Source: Symbiodinium natans
Taxonomy: Eukaryota > Sar > Dinophyceae > Suessiales > Symbiodiniaceae
Reading direction: 5' to 3'
Assembly (NCBI GenBank): GCA_905221605.1
Contig: CAJNDS010002437.1
Coordinates: forward strand, 35,001-82,500
Length of the DNA: 47,500 bases
This document shows, in pieces, positions 1 to 8,465 of this stretch. The notes beneath the pieces were generated by a model. The model was not told where the DNA came from. It was given only the letters and a program-made list of their open reading frames with translations, and ran no database searches. A program made the translations under genes and the position numbers. The first letter of the stretch is position 1; every line of letters begins with the position of its first letter.

Positions 1-2246
1 GTCATCTTTACTAATCGACTCCTCCAAGGAAGGCAGAGGGTTCAATAGACCTAAGGCTGTATGAGGGTTGGGTTGTGGCCTTGTGGACTTGCAGTGAGTC
101 TGACATGACATTGACAAGCGCATGCGCAGAGTACCCGCGACACCGGTGTGCTGCGCCCCCCCCCCCAGAGGACACAGGGGGTTACGCGGAATGCAAAAGT
201 TCGAAAATCTGTTGAAGCTGCCCATCTATGGACACACACGGGCCACAGTCCCGTTAGGTCCGCAAGGTTGGCTCAACAAGCAAGAACATCTCGATGGACG
301 ATGGTGATGGTGAATGTCTTTAGCAGGCAGGCATTCTCACGAAGCACAATGCCAACGCTGTGCCAGCAGGTTGATTCATGTTGCTTGCAACAGTGGTGCT
401 CTGCTCCGCATTTGCTCGGGAATGCTTTCCACTCCAAAGGTGTTAAAAGTTGCGGTATGGGTCGCTGGGATTGGCTCGGGTATGGACGGAAGGCCATGCG
501 CAGTGGCACGAAAGCTGGCCGTTTTGTCGCCCTTCTGCTCGTTGCTGCTTGCAATGTGACCTAACCCTCACCCTAACCCTAAACCCAAAAGACCCCCTAC
601 GCCTAAAGCTCGCTTCTGTCCCGGGCACATACTGTATCTGATCTCTGTCGTTGGGAGAGCACTGTAGGGTGGGCATGGTTGGACGGTGGCAGAAACGCAG
701 CGCGGCTTGGGTTTAGGGGTTGGGGTTTGGGTGTCGGGTGTCGGGTTTGAGGGTTAGGGTTTAGGGTTTTAGGGTGGTAGCAAGTGTTCGGCTTAGATGT
801 CTGAGGTGTGCTGACTATGACCAGAACGGAGAAGACATCAGATATTCCAGGCCTGGAGGTTTCTTGGGATGCAGATGTGAATGCCCACCCTGACCTGCGC
901 AGCGCGCTCTGCTGCCAGAGGCTTGTGGAGTAGAACCCGTGGCTCAGAAACTTCTGTGGTGCCGGGACGGGGATGGTGCGCGGGCGCACTGGCGGGCCAT
1001 GGCCCACCACGATTCTCTCTCTGAAGGGTTCTCGCGGACACCTTAAAAATAAAACCCAACCCTAAACTTAAACCCGAACCCTAAACCTGAACCCACTTAC
1101 GCCGACCGGAAAAGAGTTCGAGGCTGCACGTGCTTTTTTGTGGGGGCCTGAGCGGACCGAAGAGCATGAAGCGCAAGACGCTTGGACCGTTCCCTTTTTC
1201 GCATCTCCCGCGGTTGACCGGGGTTTCTTGGTTTGTGCGGTGACACGCATCCTGCGATGAGATCCAACGAACAGCATGATGCCCACGTGCTCAGTCACCA
1301 AACCCTCAGCCTAAATCCTAAACCTAAACTAATTCCTAACCCTAAACACTAAACCCAAACTTCAAAATTGTTTTGCAAAGGGGCGGCAGCCAGAATCTGC
1401 CGACGATGCAATTCGGCTTGCAGAGTAGTCGACGCAAAAACCATGACGGGCAGGCTGGATGTCTTGGGAATTCTTGAGGCTGCGGAACTTCCGCCTTTGA
1501 AAGTCCTAAATCATCCTAAATCCCAAAGGCCCAACATCCAACATCGTAAGAACTTTCACAAAAATGGGTGGGGGGGAGGGGGTTTAGGATCATACATAAT
1601 CCTAGATTCGTGCCCAAAATGTGATTTGACCCCAGATTGGTACTAGAATGGGGGGGGGCGCTTTATGGGACTATAACCTGGATTTTCGTCTAAACCCTAA
1701 AACCTGAACCCTGAACCCTAACCATAAACCCACTAAATGGGGGGGGGGGGGGGGGTTTCTGGGACTCAATAAAACTGACAGGTGGACGAGGTGGAGCTTC
1801 AAGACGCCGAACGGCGGCAGCTTCTTCCTGCCAGCCCCCCATTTTGCTGAACTTGGGTTTAGGGTTTAGGGTTTAGGGTTGAGGCTTGAGGGTTGAGGGT
1901 TGAGGGTTGGGGGTTGGGGGTTGAGGGTTTAGAAAGAGTCTCCCTCTGCGTGCGCGAGGCATCCCTGTCCGCAATGCTGCTTGCAGCCGACGCAGATTCG
2001 GATGGCACTCTTGGCTCGGCGCCCAGCTTTCAGACTTTTCCCAGAAACCTTGGCAGCCCAGTGGTACCCTTTAAGATTGTGTTTTGGTTCCGGGTTCCCT
2101 TGCAAAGTAAACAAAAACCAAAAATGGGGTACCCTTATGATAAGGTGGTTACTGGGCTACCAAGAAACTACGAGGGAGCTACTGGGGGTGCGTTTGATCG
2201 AGGCCAGCCCGAGTTTGTCAGCGTTGCAAGGCCTTACACGGAAGGC
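1..2246. other. Non-coding stretch with degenerate telomere-type islands
   Basis: No protein family is recognisable on either strand. Short, degenerate TTTAGGG or CCCTAAA islands recur about every 300-500 bases, near 562-590, 703-778, 1050-1092, 1300-1366, 1690-1735 and 1853-1932. The islands change orientation. A run of G lies at 1739-1756. Between islands the sequence is unique and mixed in composition. The open frames here are short and lack any domain signature. This could be intergenic or intronic DNA upstream of the Cys/Trp module gene. Confidence 0.6.
1853..1932. repeat. Degenerate TTTAGGG/TTGAGGG array
   Basis: Three perfect TTTAGGG units are followed by TTGAGGG and TTGGGGG variants. 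This is decay of the same 7-mer seen in the cleaner arrays downstream. Confidence 0.8.
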
Positions 2247-2397
2247 CAGGGTTTAGGGTTTAGGGTTTAGGGTTTAGGGTTTAGGGTTTAGGGTTTAGGG
2301 TTTAGGGTTTAGGGTTAGGGTTTAGGGGTTAGGGTTTAGGGTTTACGGCTTAGGGCTTAGGGTTTAGGGTTTAGGGTGTAGGGTTTTAGGGTTTAGG
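2247..2397. repeat. TTTAGGG telomere-type array
   Basis: About twenty tandem copies of the 7-mer TTTAGGG. The left half is nearly perfect and the right half has point variants. TTTAGGG is the telomere unit of plants and of dinoflagellates. Here it is interstitial, because unique sequence lies on both sides. Confidence 0.95.
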
Positions 2398-2516
2398 CGA
2401 AAAGATGGGCTCACTTGCCCTCTGCCAGTGCTGAGTCCAGGACGTGGCATGGGTGATGCGAAGGCCAGCCACTCCTCATGAAATATTTGCTTTAACTTCT
2501 CAAGCTCAGTCCGTCA

Positions 2517-2574
2517 ACCCTAAACCCTAAACCCTAAACCCTAAACCCGAAACCCTAAACCCTAAACCCTGAAC
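2517..2574. repeat. CCCTAAA array, opposite orientation
   Basis: About eight copies of the 7-mer in the CCCTAAA orientation, one with a CCCGAAA change. It faces the preceding TTTAGGG array across roughly 120 bases of unique sequence, so the two form a potential long-range inverted repeat. Confidence 0.93.
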
Positions 2575-3318
2575 AGGCAACATGGTCCATTCTCGATGGG
2601 CTCCGTTCTTGGAGGGCCCTGTTTGCAGCCGCAGTGACCTCCTCGAGCTAAAGTCGAGAAAGCGGCCGGTGCACCCAAGGAACGCTGATGGGGTGGTCGA
2701 TGACAAGAGACTCACCAGCGTTGCGGCCGTACCCTTAGCTTCCGGGTTTGCTAACCTTCTCAATCCAGGGCAAACCTGTGTGAGATGTCGGTCTACCTCT
2801 TGAGAGTGTTGTGGGCATCGGTTGATTGGCCCAGTCGCTGCACTCGCCAGCACATGTGTCTCCAACATTCTGTACTGTCGTCCGTTGTAAATTCAGAGCA
2901 TTCTAGAGCCTAAAGGAAAGCAGGTCTTTCGTTCCTGGGTGAGGGATACTGTCAGTCCGTGCCACTCGTTGTCCGACGTAGAGTGCCTTGAACGTCATTG
3001 CAAGCCCATGAGTTCCGGATGATTCGACCTGCGCTTGTGGAACTGTGGTGGGCTCCTCCTATCCTAGGTAGGATCAGGGTGACCCTTAAAAGGGAACCCT
3101 TCTTAACCCTCTTCTGGCTCTCTTAGACAGGGAGCTTATTCAGACGGTCTATATCCCCAAGGGTCCATCTAACTAGTCCTATCCCCTATCCTACAGATTT
3201 TGGGGGCTGAGAGTCGCGGAGCGCCTTCTGTCAAGGCGTGGGCCAAGCTGCCTCCGCAGATGCTGCTGCAGTCGGGCGCTAGGGCCCACTAGTGGCGCTC
3301 GAAGCCTCGAAGCCGGAA
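2575..3318. other. Unique spacer, no gene recognised
   Basis: A 744-base stretch between two telomere-type arrays. No domain, module motif or RNA gene is recognisable. A small near-palindrome around a CCTAGG core lies near 3060. Short frames exist on both strands but none resembles a known protein. Confidence 0.5.
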
Positions 3319-3389
3319 GGTTTAGGGTTTAGGGTTTAGGGTTTAGGGTTTAGGGTTTAGGGTTTAGGGTTTAGGGTTTAGGGTTTAGG
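3319..3389. repeat. TTTAGGG array
   Basis: Ten nearly perfect tandem TTTAGGG units with sharp borders to unique sequence. Confidence 0.95.
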
Positions 3390-3526
3390 CTTTTGGGGAT
3401 CCCTAAAGCCGAAGCTCCTTGAAATGCTTGTGCAAGAGCCCAGGCTCATCCCAGCTGGCCGATCTTCCCTTTCTCGGGAGGAGTTCTTGTCAGCCATGGC
3501 AGCTGGGTGCAAGTTGGACTTGTTTG

Positions 3527-3658
3527 GGTTTAGGGTTTAGGGTTTAGGGTTTAGGGTTTAGGGTTTAGGGTTTAGGGTTTAGGGTCTAGGGTCTAGGGGG
3601 TTTAGGGTTTAGGGTTTAGGGTTGAGGGTTGAGGGTTTAAGGTTTAGGGTTTAGGGTT
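3527..3658. repeat. TTTAGGG array with variants
   Basis: About eighteen 7-mer units. The first half is perfect; the second half carries TCTAGGG, TTGAGGG and TTTAAGG variants. Confidence 0.95.
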
Positions 3659-3711
3659 GACCGGGCCTTGTTTGCTCGACCGGCGCTTGTCCTGAGGTGG
3701 CACTACCCGAT

Positions 3712-3760
3712 GAGGATTGGCCCTTGAGTCAGCGGACATGGTGCTGTGCCCACAGAGGCT
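3712..3760 (+). CDS. Possible first Cys/Trp (WCC) module exon
   Basis: The plus-strand frame reads D-E-D-W-P-L-S-Q-R-T-W-C-C-A-H-R-G. This resembles the K-K / W-C-C..H half of the module that repeats through 8.5 kb, although the usual K-K is Q-R. No clear splice sites are visible on either side. It could be a degenerate copy or the 5'-most exon of the gene described at 4102-8465. Confidence 0.4.
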
Positions 3761-3997
3761 TACTTGGCTGTTTGCTTTGTGGTGCTTTACTGTAACTTTA
3801 GATCCTTAGCCTTTTTTGGGTTTATTGGGTTTCCTAGTAAGGTAGCTAAAAATCTAATTTATAGCTACCCTCCTAAGTGCAGCCAAGTTTGAAACATTAA
3901 TGTGCAACTGCTAGCAATGTGGAGAGGCATTTGTCTGTCGACGACGACAACGACCCCTGTTCCTTTTGAGCCGGAAGCTGAGAAAATGGCACGTGTG

Positions 3998-4048
3998 CAC
4001 CCTAAACCCTAAACCCTAAACCCTAACCCCTAAACCCTAAACCCTAAA
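3998..4048. repeat. CCCTAAA array
   Basis: About seven units in the CCCTAAA orientation, immediately upstream of the exon-like block at 4102. It is compatible with an intronic position. Confidence 0.93.
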
Positions 4049-4101
4049 CAGTTGCGCAGTTGCGCATGTGTAGGGCACCATGGCCCAGGCCCATCCGCCC
4101 G

Positions 4102-4161
4102 AAGTACGACTGCCACAACGGCTACGACGACTGGTGGCATCGATGGGACTATCCGAAGCAG
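4102..4161 (+). CDS. WCC module B, first half (exon)
   Basis: The frame reads K-Y-D-C-H-N-G-Y-D-D-W-W-H-R-W-D-Y-P-K-Q and ends at CAG followed by GTTTGG, a plausible GT donor in phase 0. It matches the D-C..G-Y..W...W half of the module. The matching W-C-C half is not obvious before the next array. Confidence 0.6.
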
Positions 4162-7100
4162 GTTTGGAGAGGGCCTCAGAGAAAGGCCGTGCAACTTGAA
4201 GCAACGCAGTTGTAGCGAGGCTCTTGCTGTAAATTATGGTCCCTTTTTGGCTCCCTATTCTCATACGGCACCTAATATGTAGGGTACCCCAAAAGGGATC
4301 ATAATTTTGACAGCCACCCATGTCTTGGACCCCTTATGAGGGAAGGGGGGGCTGTCAGCAAGTGGAACCCAAGGCCCGTCTCTCGGAGAGCTCCGTTCAA
4401 ACTGGCTGGTTGCTGAAGCCCTAAACCCTAAACCCTAAACCTGAAACCTGAAACCTAAACCTAAACCCCAAACCCCAAACCCTAAACCCTAAACCCTAAA
4501 CTGCTGAGGTGTTGTACCCACTATGCTCGTGGCTGTCCACATGGAACCTTGCCACCGACAAGCCGCGAGCCCGGCCGCGGGGAGCTGGCGAAGCTGTGAA
4601 ATTTTACTCAAGTTCACTCATGCGACTGCTCGTGTTACAGCAAAAAAGTGGACAAAGTACCAGCATGTACTAGCAAGTGCCAGGGTAACCGTCGCACGAA
4701 GAATTCCCCAATGCCAATCCTGGAGCATGGTCACCGTCAGAGAGAAGAGAGCGCAAAGGCTCCATCGAGTCGAGCCCCTTTGACTGCTCTGCGGGCTATG
4801 ACAACTGGAGGAGAGGATGGCCGGGGCCCCTTGTGAGGGTTTAGGGTTTAGGGTTTAGGGTTTAGGGTTTAGGGTTTGTGGTTTAGGGTTTAGGGTTTAG
4901 GGTTTAGGGTTTAGGGATACCCATTGGGGGGAAGTTGCGGCTTGGAAACCTAGCATCAAGATCCCAGAAGTCTGCCAGGTCGGACCAGAAGAAGAGTTGG
5001 TGTTGCAGGTCGCTCTCCTCAGTGCACTTCCAAACTGCGGTGAGCGTGCGGCGATGTGGCAATGTTACTTTAGGGTCTATAGGGTTTGTAGGGTTTATAG
5101 GGTTTACAGGGTTTATAGGGTTTATAGGGTTTGTAGGGTTTGTAGGGTTTATAGGGTTTATAGGGTTTATAGGGTTTACAGGGTTTACAGGGTTTATGGG
5201 GTTTACAGGGTTTGTACGGTTTGTAGGGTTTGTAGGGTTTATGGGGGGTGATAGGGTGTTTAGGGTTTAGCGTGTAGCCTGCTTTGCAAGGCACAAGAGA
5301 CGTGGCTGCTTCATGTACAACTGCAGCCACAGCGACTCATGGCTCACCGACTGGACCTTCAGCAAGAAGGCTGCGGATGTCAGTTCGGGCCGTGGGGCAG
5401 TCAGCAATAGCCTGCCTGCGCTTCGTGTGCACTCGTGCAGGCATGGTGCTGCAAGCACAGCGGCACAGGGTGCGCAACTTTGAAGATGAGACTGCGTCAC
5501 CCCTGGCTGCATTTTGCAACCAGCTGCCTGCCTGTTGTGGAGGTGCATGAGGCCCAGCACCTCTCTCCCCTACGACTGCCATGCCGGCTACTCCAACTGG
5601 AGAGCTGGATGGCACGAGCCTTTCAGTTCAGATTTCCTTGTGGTTTAGGGTTTAGGGTTTAGGGTTTAGGGTTTAGGGGTGTAACTCATGTAGGGAAACT
5701 CTGACTCATCACTCTTGATCCCATTGTCCTTTCCGAGAGGTCGAGCACGAAGAAGGCCTGTTTCTCGTGACCTGTTGTGAGAGGAACCTTGTTGGAAGTG
5801 TATGGGGAAGTGTCTCAGGCCTGGTGTTGCCACCACTATCATATGGCCTGCCCGGAGGAGGAGTGCCTTTCAGTCCTGCTCAGGATGGCGTAGGATGACT
5901 TAATTGGGGTTGACCCTAAACCCTAAACCCTAAACCCTAAACCCTAAACCCTAAACCCTAAACCCTAAACCCTAAACCCTAACCCCTAAACCCCTAAACC
6001 CCTAAACCCCTAAACCCTAAACCCCAAATCCGTGCAGGAGGCCTATGATTGCAGCACCTTGGACCGCACGAGAACTGAGCTGGCTTCTTCACAATTTTGG
6101 CCTTGCGCAAGGTGCTGGAGTTCGGAACTGGGAGAGGGGCTGGTCTCCTGGTAAGAAGGCCTCAGTTCCTGATGTTCGAGGATTCAGTGGTTCCAGTTCT
6201 AGCGAGAGTAGATGACATGGCTCAGCAGCTGGTCAGGCGTGGTGCTGTACTCATCACCACGTCGGTTGCAGCACTTCCTTTAACTGCAGTGGCCGGCCGA
6301 GCTGCTCTTTGCCTGCGCCTGGCGAGCGCATGCTGGTGCTCGATGCTTCAGGCGCTACGGATGTCTCCTGGAGCCCTCACCAGGAGGCTGGGAGCTTGAG
6401 AACTTTCGTTGCTTGCAATGATTCGCTAGGTTAAGGCCCTTGAAACATGTTACATTTCCCCTTACTTAGCGGGCTATGAGAGGATCATCTTCAGGAATAT
6501 ATTTTCAGAGGGTTTTCTGAGGGGCCATCCTCGTTCAACTCCCTGGTTCTTAGTAGGGAATGAGGGAATGAGGTACCCTTTCTATATATATATATATAGA
6601 CAGATAGATACCCTTTAAGGGATTCTATAGGGCACCTCGTTCCCTCATTCCCTACTAAGAACCAGCCAGTCAACTGCTGGTTCCATGAGGCATGGTGCTG
6701 TCTTCACATGCATCTCGGGTGTCCTGACGATGATGACGACTTCGACTGCGGTGCCCTGCTCAGCGAGATGTTGTGGGCAGCCGGTGTGTGGAGCCTGAAC
6801 CCTAAACCCTAAACCCTAAACCCTAGACAGCCTTACTTGACTGGGAGGTGTCGGCTACCATCACTGGAGGTCGCACTGGTCGGCACGGAAGAAGGCCTGC
6901 TGACTCAGCAATGTCTGCGCATCGGGTGGCTTCAGAGTTCGTGTCTGTTGTCAGACATGGTGCTGCAAGCACTATCACCGCGGATGCGACTTCGACTGCA
7001 GTGCCTGGCCTGGCATCGCAGTGGCAGCAGAACTGTCACGATTTTGAAGAGTGGGAACTGCAGAAGAAGACCAAGGCCTCTCACCAAGCTGGAGCACATC

Positions 7101-8465
7101 GTGGACTTCTGAGCGGAAGGACGGCTGAGCCCTCACCCCTAAACCCTGAACCCTAAACCACCCTCAGCCACCCCACCCGAAAACCCTAAACCCTAAACCC
7201 TAAACCCTAAACCCTAAACCCTAAACCCTAAACCCTAAACCCTAAACCAGCCGAAAGTGCCCTCACGACTCCGTGTCAGGCATGGTGCTGTCAGCACAAA
7301 GGTTCCGGTTGCCCCGGCGATGAGACACCGAGCCTGACGCTTAAGGTGAAGGGTTTAGGGTTTAGGGTTTAGGGTTTAGGGTTTAGGGTTTAGGTTCTAG
7401 GGTTCAGGCTTTAGGGTGTAGGGTGAGTTCGGGTGGCTGAGGGTTCGGGGTTGAGGTAGTTTTGGAGTTGAGGGCTCCGGGTGCAGGACTGAGTGGTTTA
7501 GGGTTTGGGGTTGGGCTTCCGGTTTTAGACTTCAGGGTTTTGCTTTTTTAGGGTTTAGGTTATAGGGTAAAGCCTTCAACCCTGAACAGGGTTGAGGAAT
7601 GTTGAGGATCCATCCCCCTGTGCCTCCGAAGCAGGAGCCTCATCCCTAAGCAGAGGCTCTGAGAATGGTATGCCCGGTGTGCAGTCGATGGTGAGGGTAC
7701 CTCTTCAGCAATGTCTTTCGTCTGAGGCTACGATTGCAGCCCTGCTCTCAGAGGCTTGCATTCTACTGAATGCAGCTGCTCTGATCATCTGTACCCAGGC
7801 ACTGGATCGTCTTGGCCAGCTGGAAAGAGAGATGCTTGTCTGATATCTTTCGGCCGGAATGCAGCCGATGACAAGCGCGTGTTGTTTGAGGACTGGTGCT
7901 GCAAGCATGAGCAGCGTGGCTGTGCTGCGGCTGATGAGCTCTACAGCTGCTGGCCCCTAAGTGTAGTAGAGGGAAGATGCGCAGATGCACAACAGCTCAT
8001 GCGGTGCACACTGTCCAGGCAGCTCCGAAGAAAGCCCGGAAAGTGCTTGGTCAGATCACCACAAAGACTGGTGCTGCAGGCCCCGATGGCTCTGCCCTGA
8101 CTTCTGCAGCGCATCGGAAGCATGGATTCTCTGACTCTGGCAGGCATCATCACCGCGGCTGTCAGTATGATTGCCTTGCTCTTGGCTGAAACCACCTTGG
8201 TGTGGCTTGCGTGTTCACGCCTTCTTTCAATGGAAGCCGGGTTTGGTGAGCCGTCAATCGTTGAGCTTCAGCATCCGGTTGTAGAAGTTCTGATCTGCTC
8301 AGGTTCTGACTTCCATTTGCAAGATGATTGGCTTGGGTCTGAGTAGGGTCACCATGATGAGAGCATAGCTGAGCATAGCTGCATGGAAGAAGGCAGCGAC
8401 TCAGGTCTTCCAGCCAGAAAAAGTGGTGTTGTGACCATATGGGCTTTGGCTGCACCAGGCCACTG
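4102..8465 (+). CDS. Multi-exon gene of repeated Cys/Trp (WCC) modules
   Basis: At least nine copies of one module are scattered on the plus strand. The first half is D-C..G-Y..W...W....K-K; the second half is W-C-C.H...G-C and leads into the next D-C. The halves join at a phase-0 site that is usually interrupted by a 57-303 base intron with donor GC and acceptor AG, for example 5370-5440, 5756-5818, 6159-6236, 6387-6689, 6895-6954 and 7076-7279. Other introns split the codon after D-C (6289-6351, 6751-6847, 7001-7049; GT donors). Joining across these sites restores the same module each time, which is the main evidence that this is a spliced gene rather than chance. I recall similar W-C-C / K-K motifs in dinoflagellate proteins but know of no function. 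Many cysteines suggest disulphide-bonded extracellular modules or metal binding; both are inference. The start, the end and some exons are unresolved. Confidence 0.7.
4231..4309. repeat. Small foldback (inverted repeat)
   Basis: An arm at about 4234-4250 (ATTATGGTCCCTTTTTGG-like) pairs with its near reverse complement at about 4289-4305, with a loop of roughly 40 bases. It lies between module exons and could be a miniature inverted-repeat element in an intron. No target duplication was identified. Confidence 0.6.
4418..4501. repeat. CCCTAAA array with variants
   Basis: About twelve units in the CCCTAAA orientation. The centre is degenerate (CCTGAAA, CCCCAAA) and both ends are perfect. Confidence 0.93.
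4779..5006 (+). CDS. WCC module C, split by a telomere-array intron
   Basis: The first half at 4779-4832 reads F-D-C-S-A-G-Y-D-N-W-R-R-G-W-P-G-P-L. It ends at a GT donor that runs directly into the TTTAGGG array at 4835-4917. The second half at about 4935-5006 reads S-D-Q-K-K-S-W-C-C in an open frame, followed by an ambiguous boundary. In this copy the K-K-S-W-C-C junction is not split. The exact acceptor after the array is unclear because several AG sites exist. Confidence 0.6.
4835..4917. repeat. TTTAGGG array inside a likely intron
   Basis: About twelve TTTAGGG units, one with TTTGTGG. It starts two bases after the GT of a likely splice donor at 4833, so the array would form almost the whole 5' part of the intron. 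Confidence 0.93.
5068..5270. repeat. Variant array, GGGTTTATA/GGGTTTGTA 9-mer
   Basis: About twenty-two tandem 9-mers, mainly GGGTTTATA, GGGTTTGTA and GGGTTTACA. This is the telomere-type GGGTTTA lengthened by two bases. Because 9 is divisible by 3, every frame on both strands stays open as a trivial three-residue repeat. That is a by-product and not a gene. Confidence 0.92.
5280..5500 (+). CDS. WCC module D with 71-base GC-AG intron
   Basis: The exon at 5280-5369 reads C-F-A-R-H-K-R-R-G-C-F-M-Y-N-C, then S-W-L-T-D-W-T-F-S-K-K. The intron at 5370-5440 begins GCTGCGG and ends GTGCAG. The next exon begins A-W-C-C-K-H-S-G-T-G-C at 5441. Reading straight through destroys the module and splicing restores it. 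The 3' end of the second exon is not fixed; it may run to about 5500. Confidence 0.7.
5557..5890 (+). CDS. WCC module E, three exons
   Basis: The first part at about 5557-5640 reads P-Y-D-C-H-A-G-Y-S-N-W-R-A-G-W-H-E-P and runs into a GT site and the TTTAGGG array at 5642-5680. A short piece at 5741-5755 reads S-S-T-K-K and ends at a GC donor. The intron 5756-5818 (63 bases) ends TCTCAG. The exon from 5819 reads A-W-C-C-H-H-Y-H-M-A-C-P-E-E-E-C. The telomere-type array is therefore intronic in this model. Confidence 0.68.
5642..5680. repeat. Short TTTAGGG array in intron
   Basis: Five TTTAGGG units directly after the likely GT donor of module E. Confidence 0.9.
5912..6028. repeat. CCCTAAA array
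   Basis: About sixteen CCCTAAA units, with an eight-base CCCCTAAA subset near the right end, between the W-C-C exon at 5819 and the Y-D-C sequence near 6047. Confidence 0.95.
6030..6288 (+). CDS. WCC module F, exons around a 78-base GC-AG intron
   Basis: After the array, G-C-A-G precedes E-A-Y-D-C-S. A second piece at about 6111-6158 reads G-V-R-N-W-E-R-G-W-S-P-G-K-K and ends at AAG|GCCTCAG. The intron 6159-6236 ends GGTCAG. The exon at 6237-6288 reads A-W-C-C-T-H-H-H-V-G-C-S-T-S-F-N-C plus one base, followed by a GT donor (intron 6289-6351). The join between the Y-D-C and G-V-R-N-W pieces is uncertain. Confidence 0.7.
6352..6750 (+). CDS. WCC module G, split by a 303-base intron with a foldback
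   Basis: The exon at 6352-6386 completes the codon after F-N-C and reads A-T-D-V-S-W-S-P-H-Q-E. GC donor at 6387. The intron 6387-6689 carries a foldback element (6545-6663). The exon at 6690-6750 reads A-W-C-C-L-H-M-H-L-G-C-P-D-D-D-D-D-F-D-C plus one base, before a GT donor. Phases agree at every junction (1, 0, 1). Confidence 0.7.
6545..6663. mobile_element. MITE-like foldback element
   Basis: Left arm 6545-6578 and right arm 6631-6663 are near-perfect reverse complements (about 33 bases, few mismatches). The centre contains an (AT)n tract. It lies wholly inside the inferred intron 6387-6689. No transposase is encoded, and a clear target duplication could not be seen. Confidence 0.75.
6797..6828. 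repeat. Short CCCTAAA array in intron
   Basis: Four CCCTAAA units inside the inferred 97-base intron 6751-6847. Confidence 0.9.
6848..7000 (+). CDS. WCC module H with 60-base GC-AG intron
   Basis: The exon at 6848-6894 begins in phase 1 and reads V-G-Y-H-H-W-R-S-H-W-S-A-R-K-K. The intron 6895-6954 begins GCCTGC and ends GTCAG. The exon at 6955-7000 reads T-W-C-C-K-H-Y-H-R-G-C-D-F-D-C plus one base. This is the cleanest module: together with the F-D-C of module G it gives the complete pattern without gaps. Confidence 0.75.
7050..7345 (+). CDS. WCC module I, intron with CCCTAAA array
   Basis: A short exon at 7050-7075 reads W-E-L-Q-K-K-T-K and ends at a GC donor. The intron 7076-7279 (204 bases) contains the CCCTAAA array at 7136-7247 and ends GTCAG. 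The exon at 7280-7345 reads A-W-C-C-Q-H-K-G-S-G-C-P-G-D-E-T and ends at AAG|GTGAAG, just before the next TTTAGGG array. The 26-base first exon is tentative. Confidence 0.65.
7136..7247. repeat. CCCTAAA array in intron
   Basis: Degenerate units at the left, then about ten perfect CCCTAAA units. It sits inside the inferred intron between K-K-T-K and A-W-C-C. Confidence 0.95.
7350..7400. repeat. TTTAGGG array, decaying to the right
   Basis: Six perfect units, then degenerate GGGTTCAGG and GGGTGTAGG-like sequence out to about 7570. It starts directly after the GT donor at 7346. Confidence 0.9.
7799..7938 (+). CDS. WCC module J with 57-base GC-AG intron
   Basis: The exon at 7799-7833 reads (phase 1) T-G-S-S-W-P-A-G-K-R-D. 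The intron 7834-7890 begins GCTTGT and ends TTTGAG. The exon from 7891 reads D-W-C-C-K-H-E-Q-R-G-C-A-A-A-D-E-L-Y-S-C. K-K is replaced by K-R. A G-Y-D-C at about 7727-7738 may be the preceding piece, but its exon borders are not convincing. Confidence 0.6.
8066..8170 (+). CDS. Diverged WCC module fragments K
   Basis: Near 8066 the frame reads K-D-W-C-C-R-P-R-W-L-C-P-D-F-C. Near 8141-8165 it reads H-H-R-G-C-Q-Y-D-C. Both are recognisable pieces of the module, but the exon borders are unclear and one half is missing. They could be decayed copies. Confidence 0.4.
8412..8465 (+). CDS. WCC module L, junction not split
   Basis: The frame reads S-Q-K-K-W-C-C-D-H-M-G-F-G-C-T-R-P. Here K-K-W-C-C is continuous in the genome, unlike most other copies. 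No further module was found downstream, so this may be the last one in the gene. Confidence 0.6.

Noticed and set aside
4626-4665. A-K-K-W-T-K-Y-Q-H reading, resembling a K-K-W-C-C-H module
   Set aside because: Both cysteines and the G-C are missing and no splice sites are apparent; too weak to call a module.
8122-8346. 74-codon hydrophobic frame that might look like a membrane protein
   Set aside because: The overlapping frame carries the H-H-R-G-C-Q-Y-D-C module fragment; the hydrophobic frame has no support beyond its composition.
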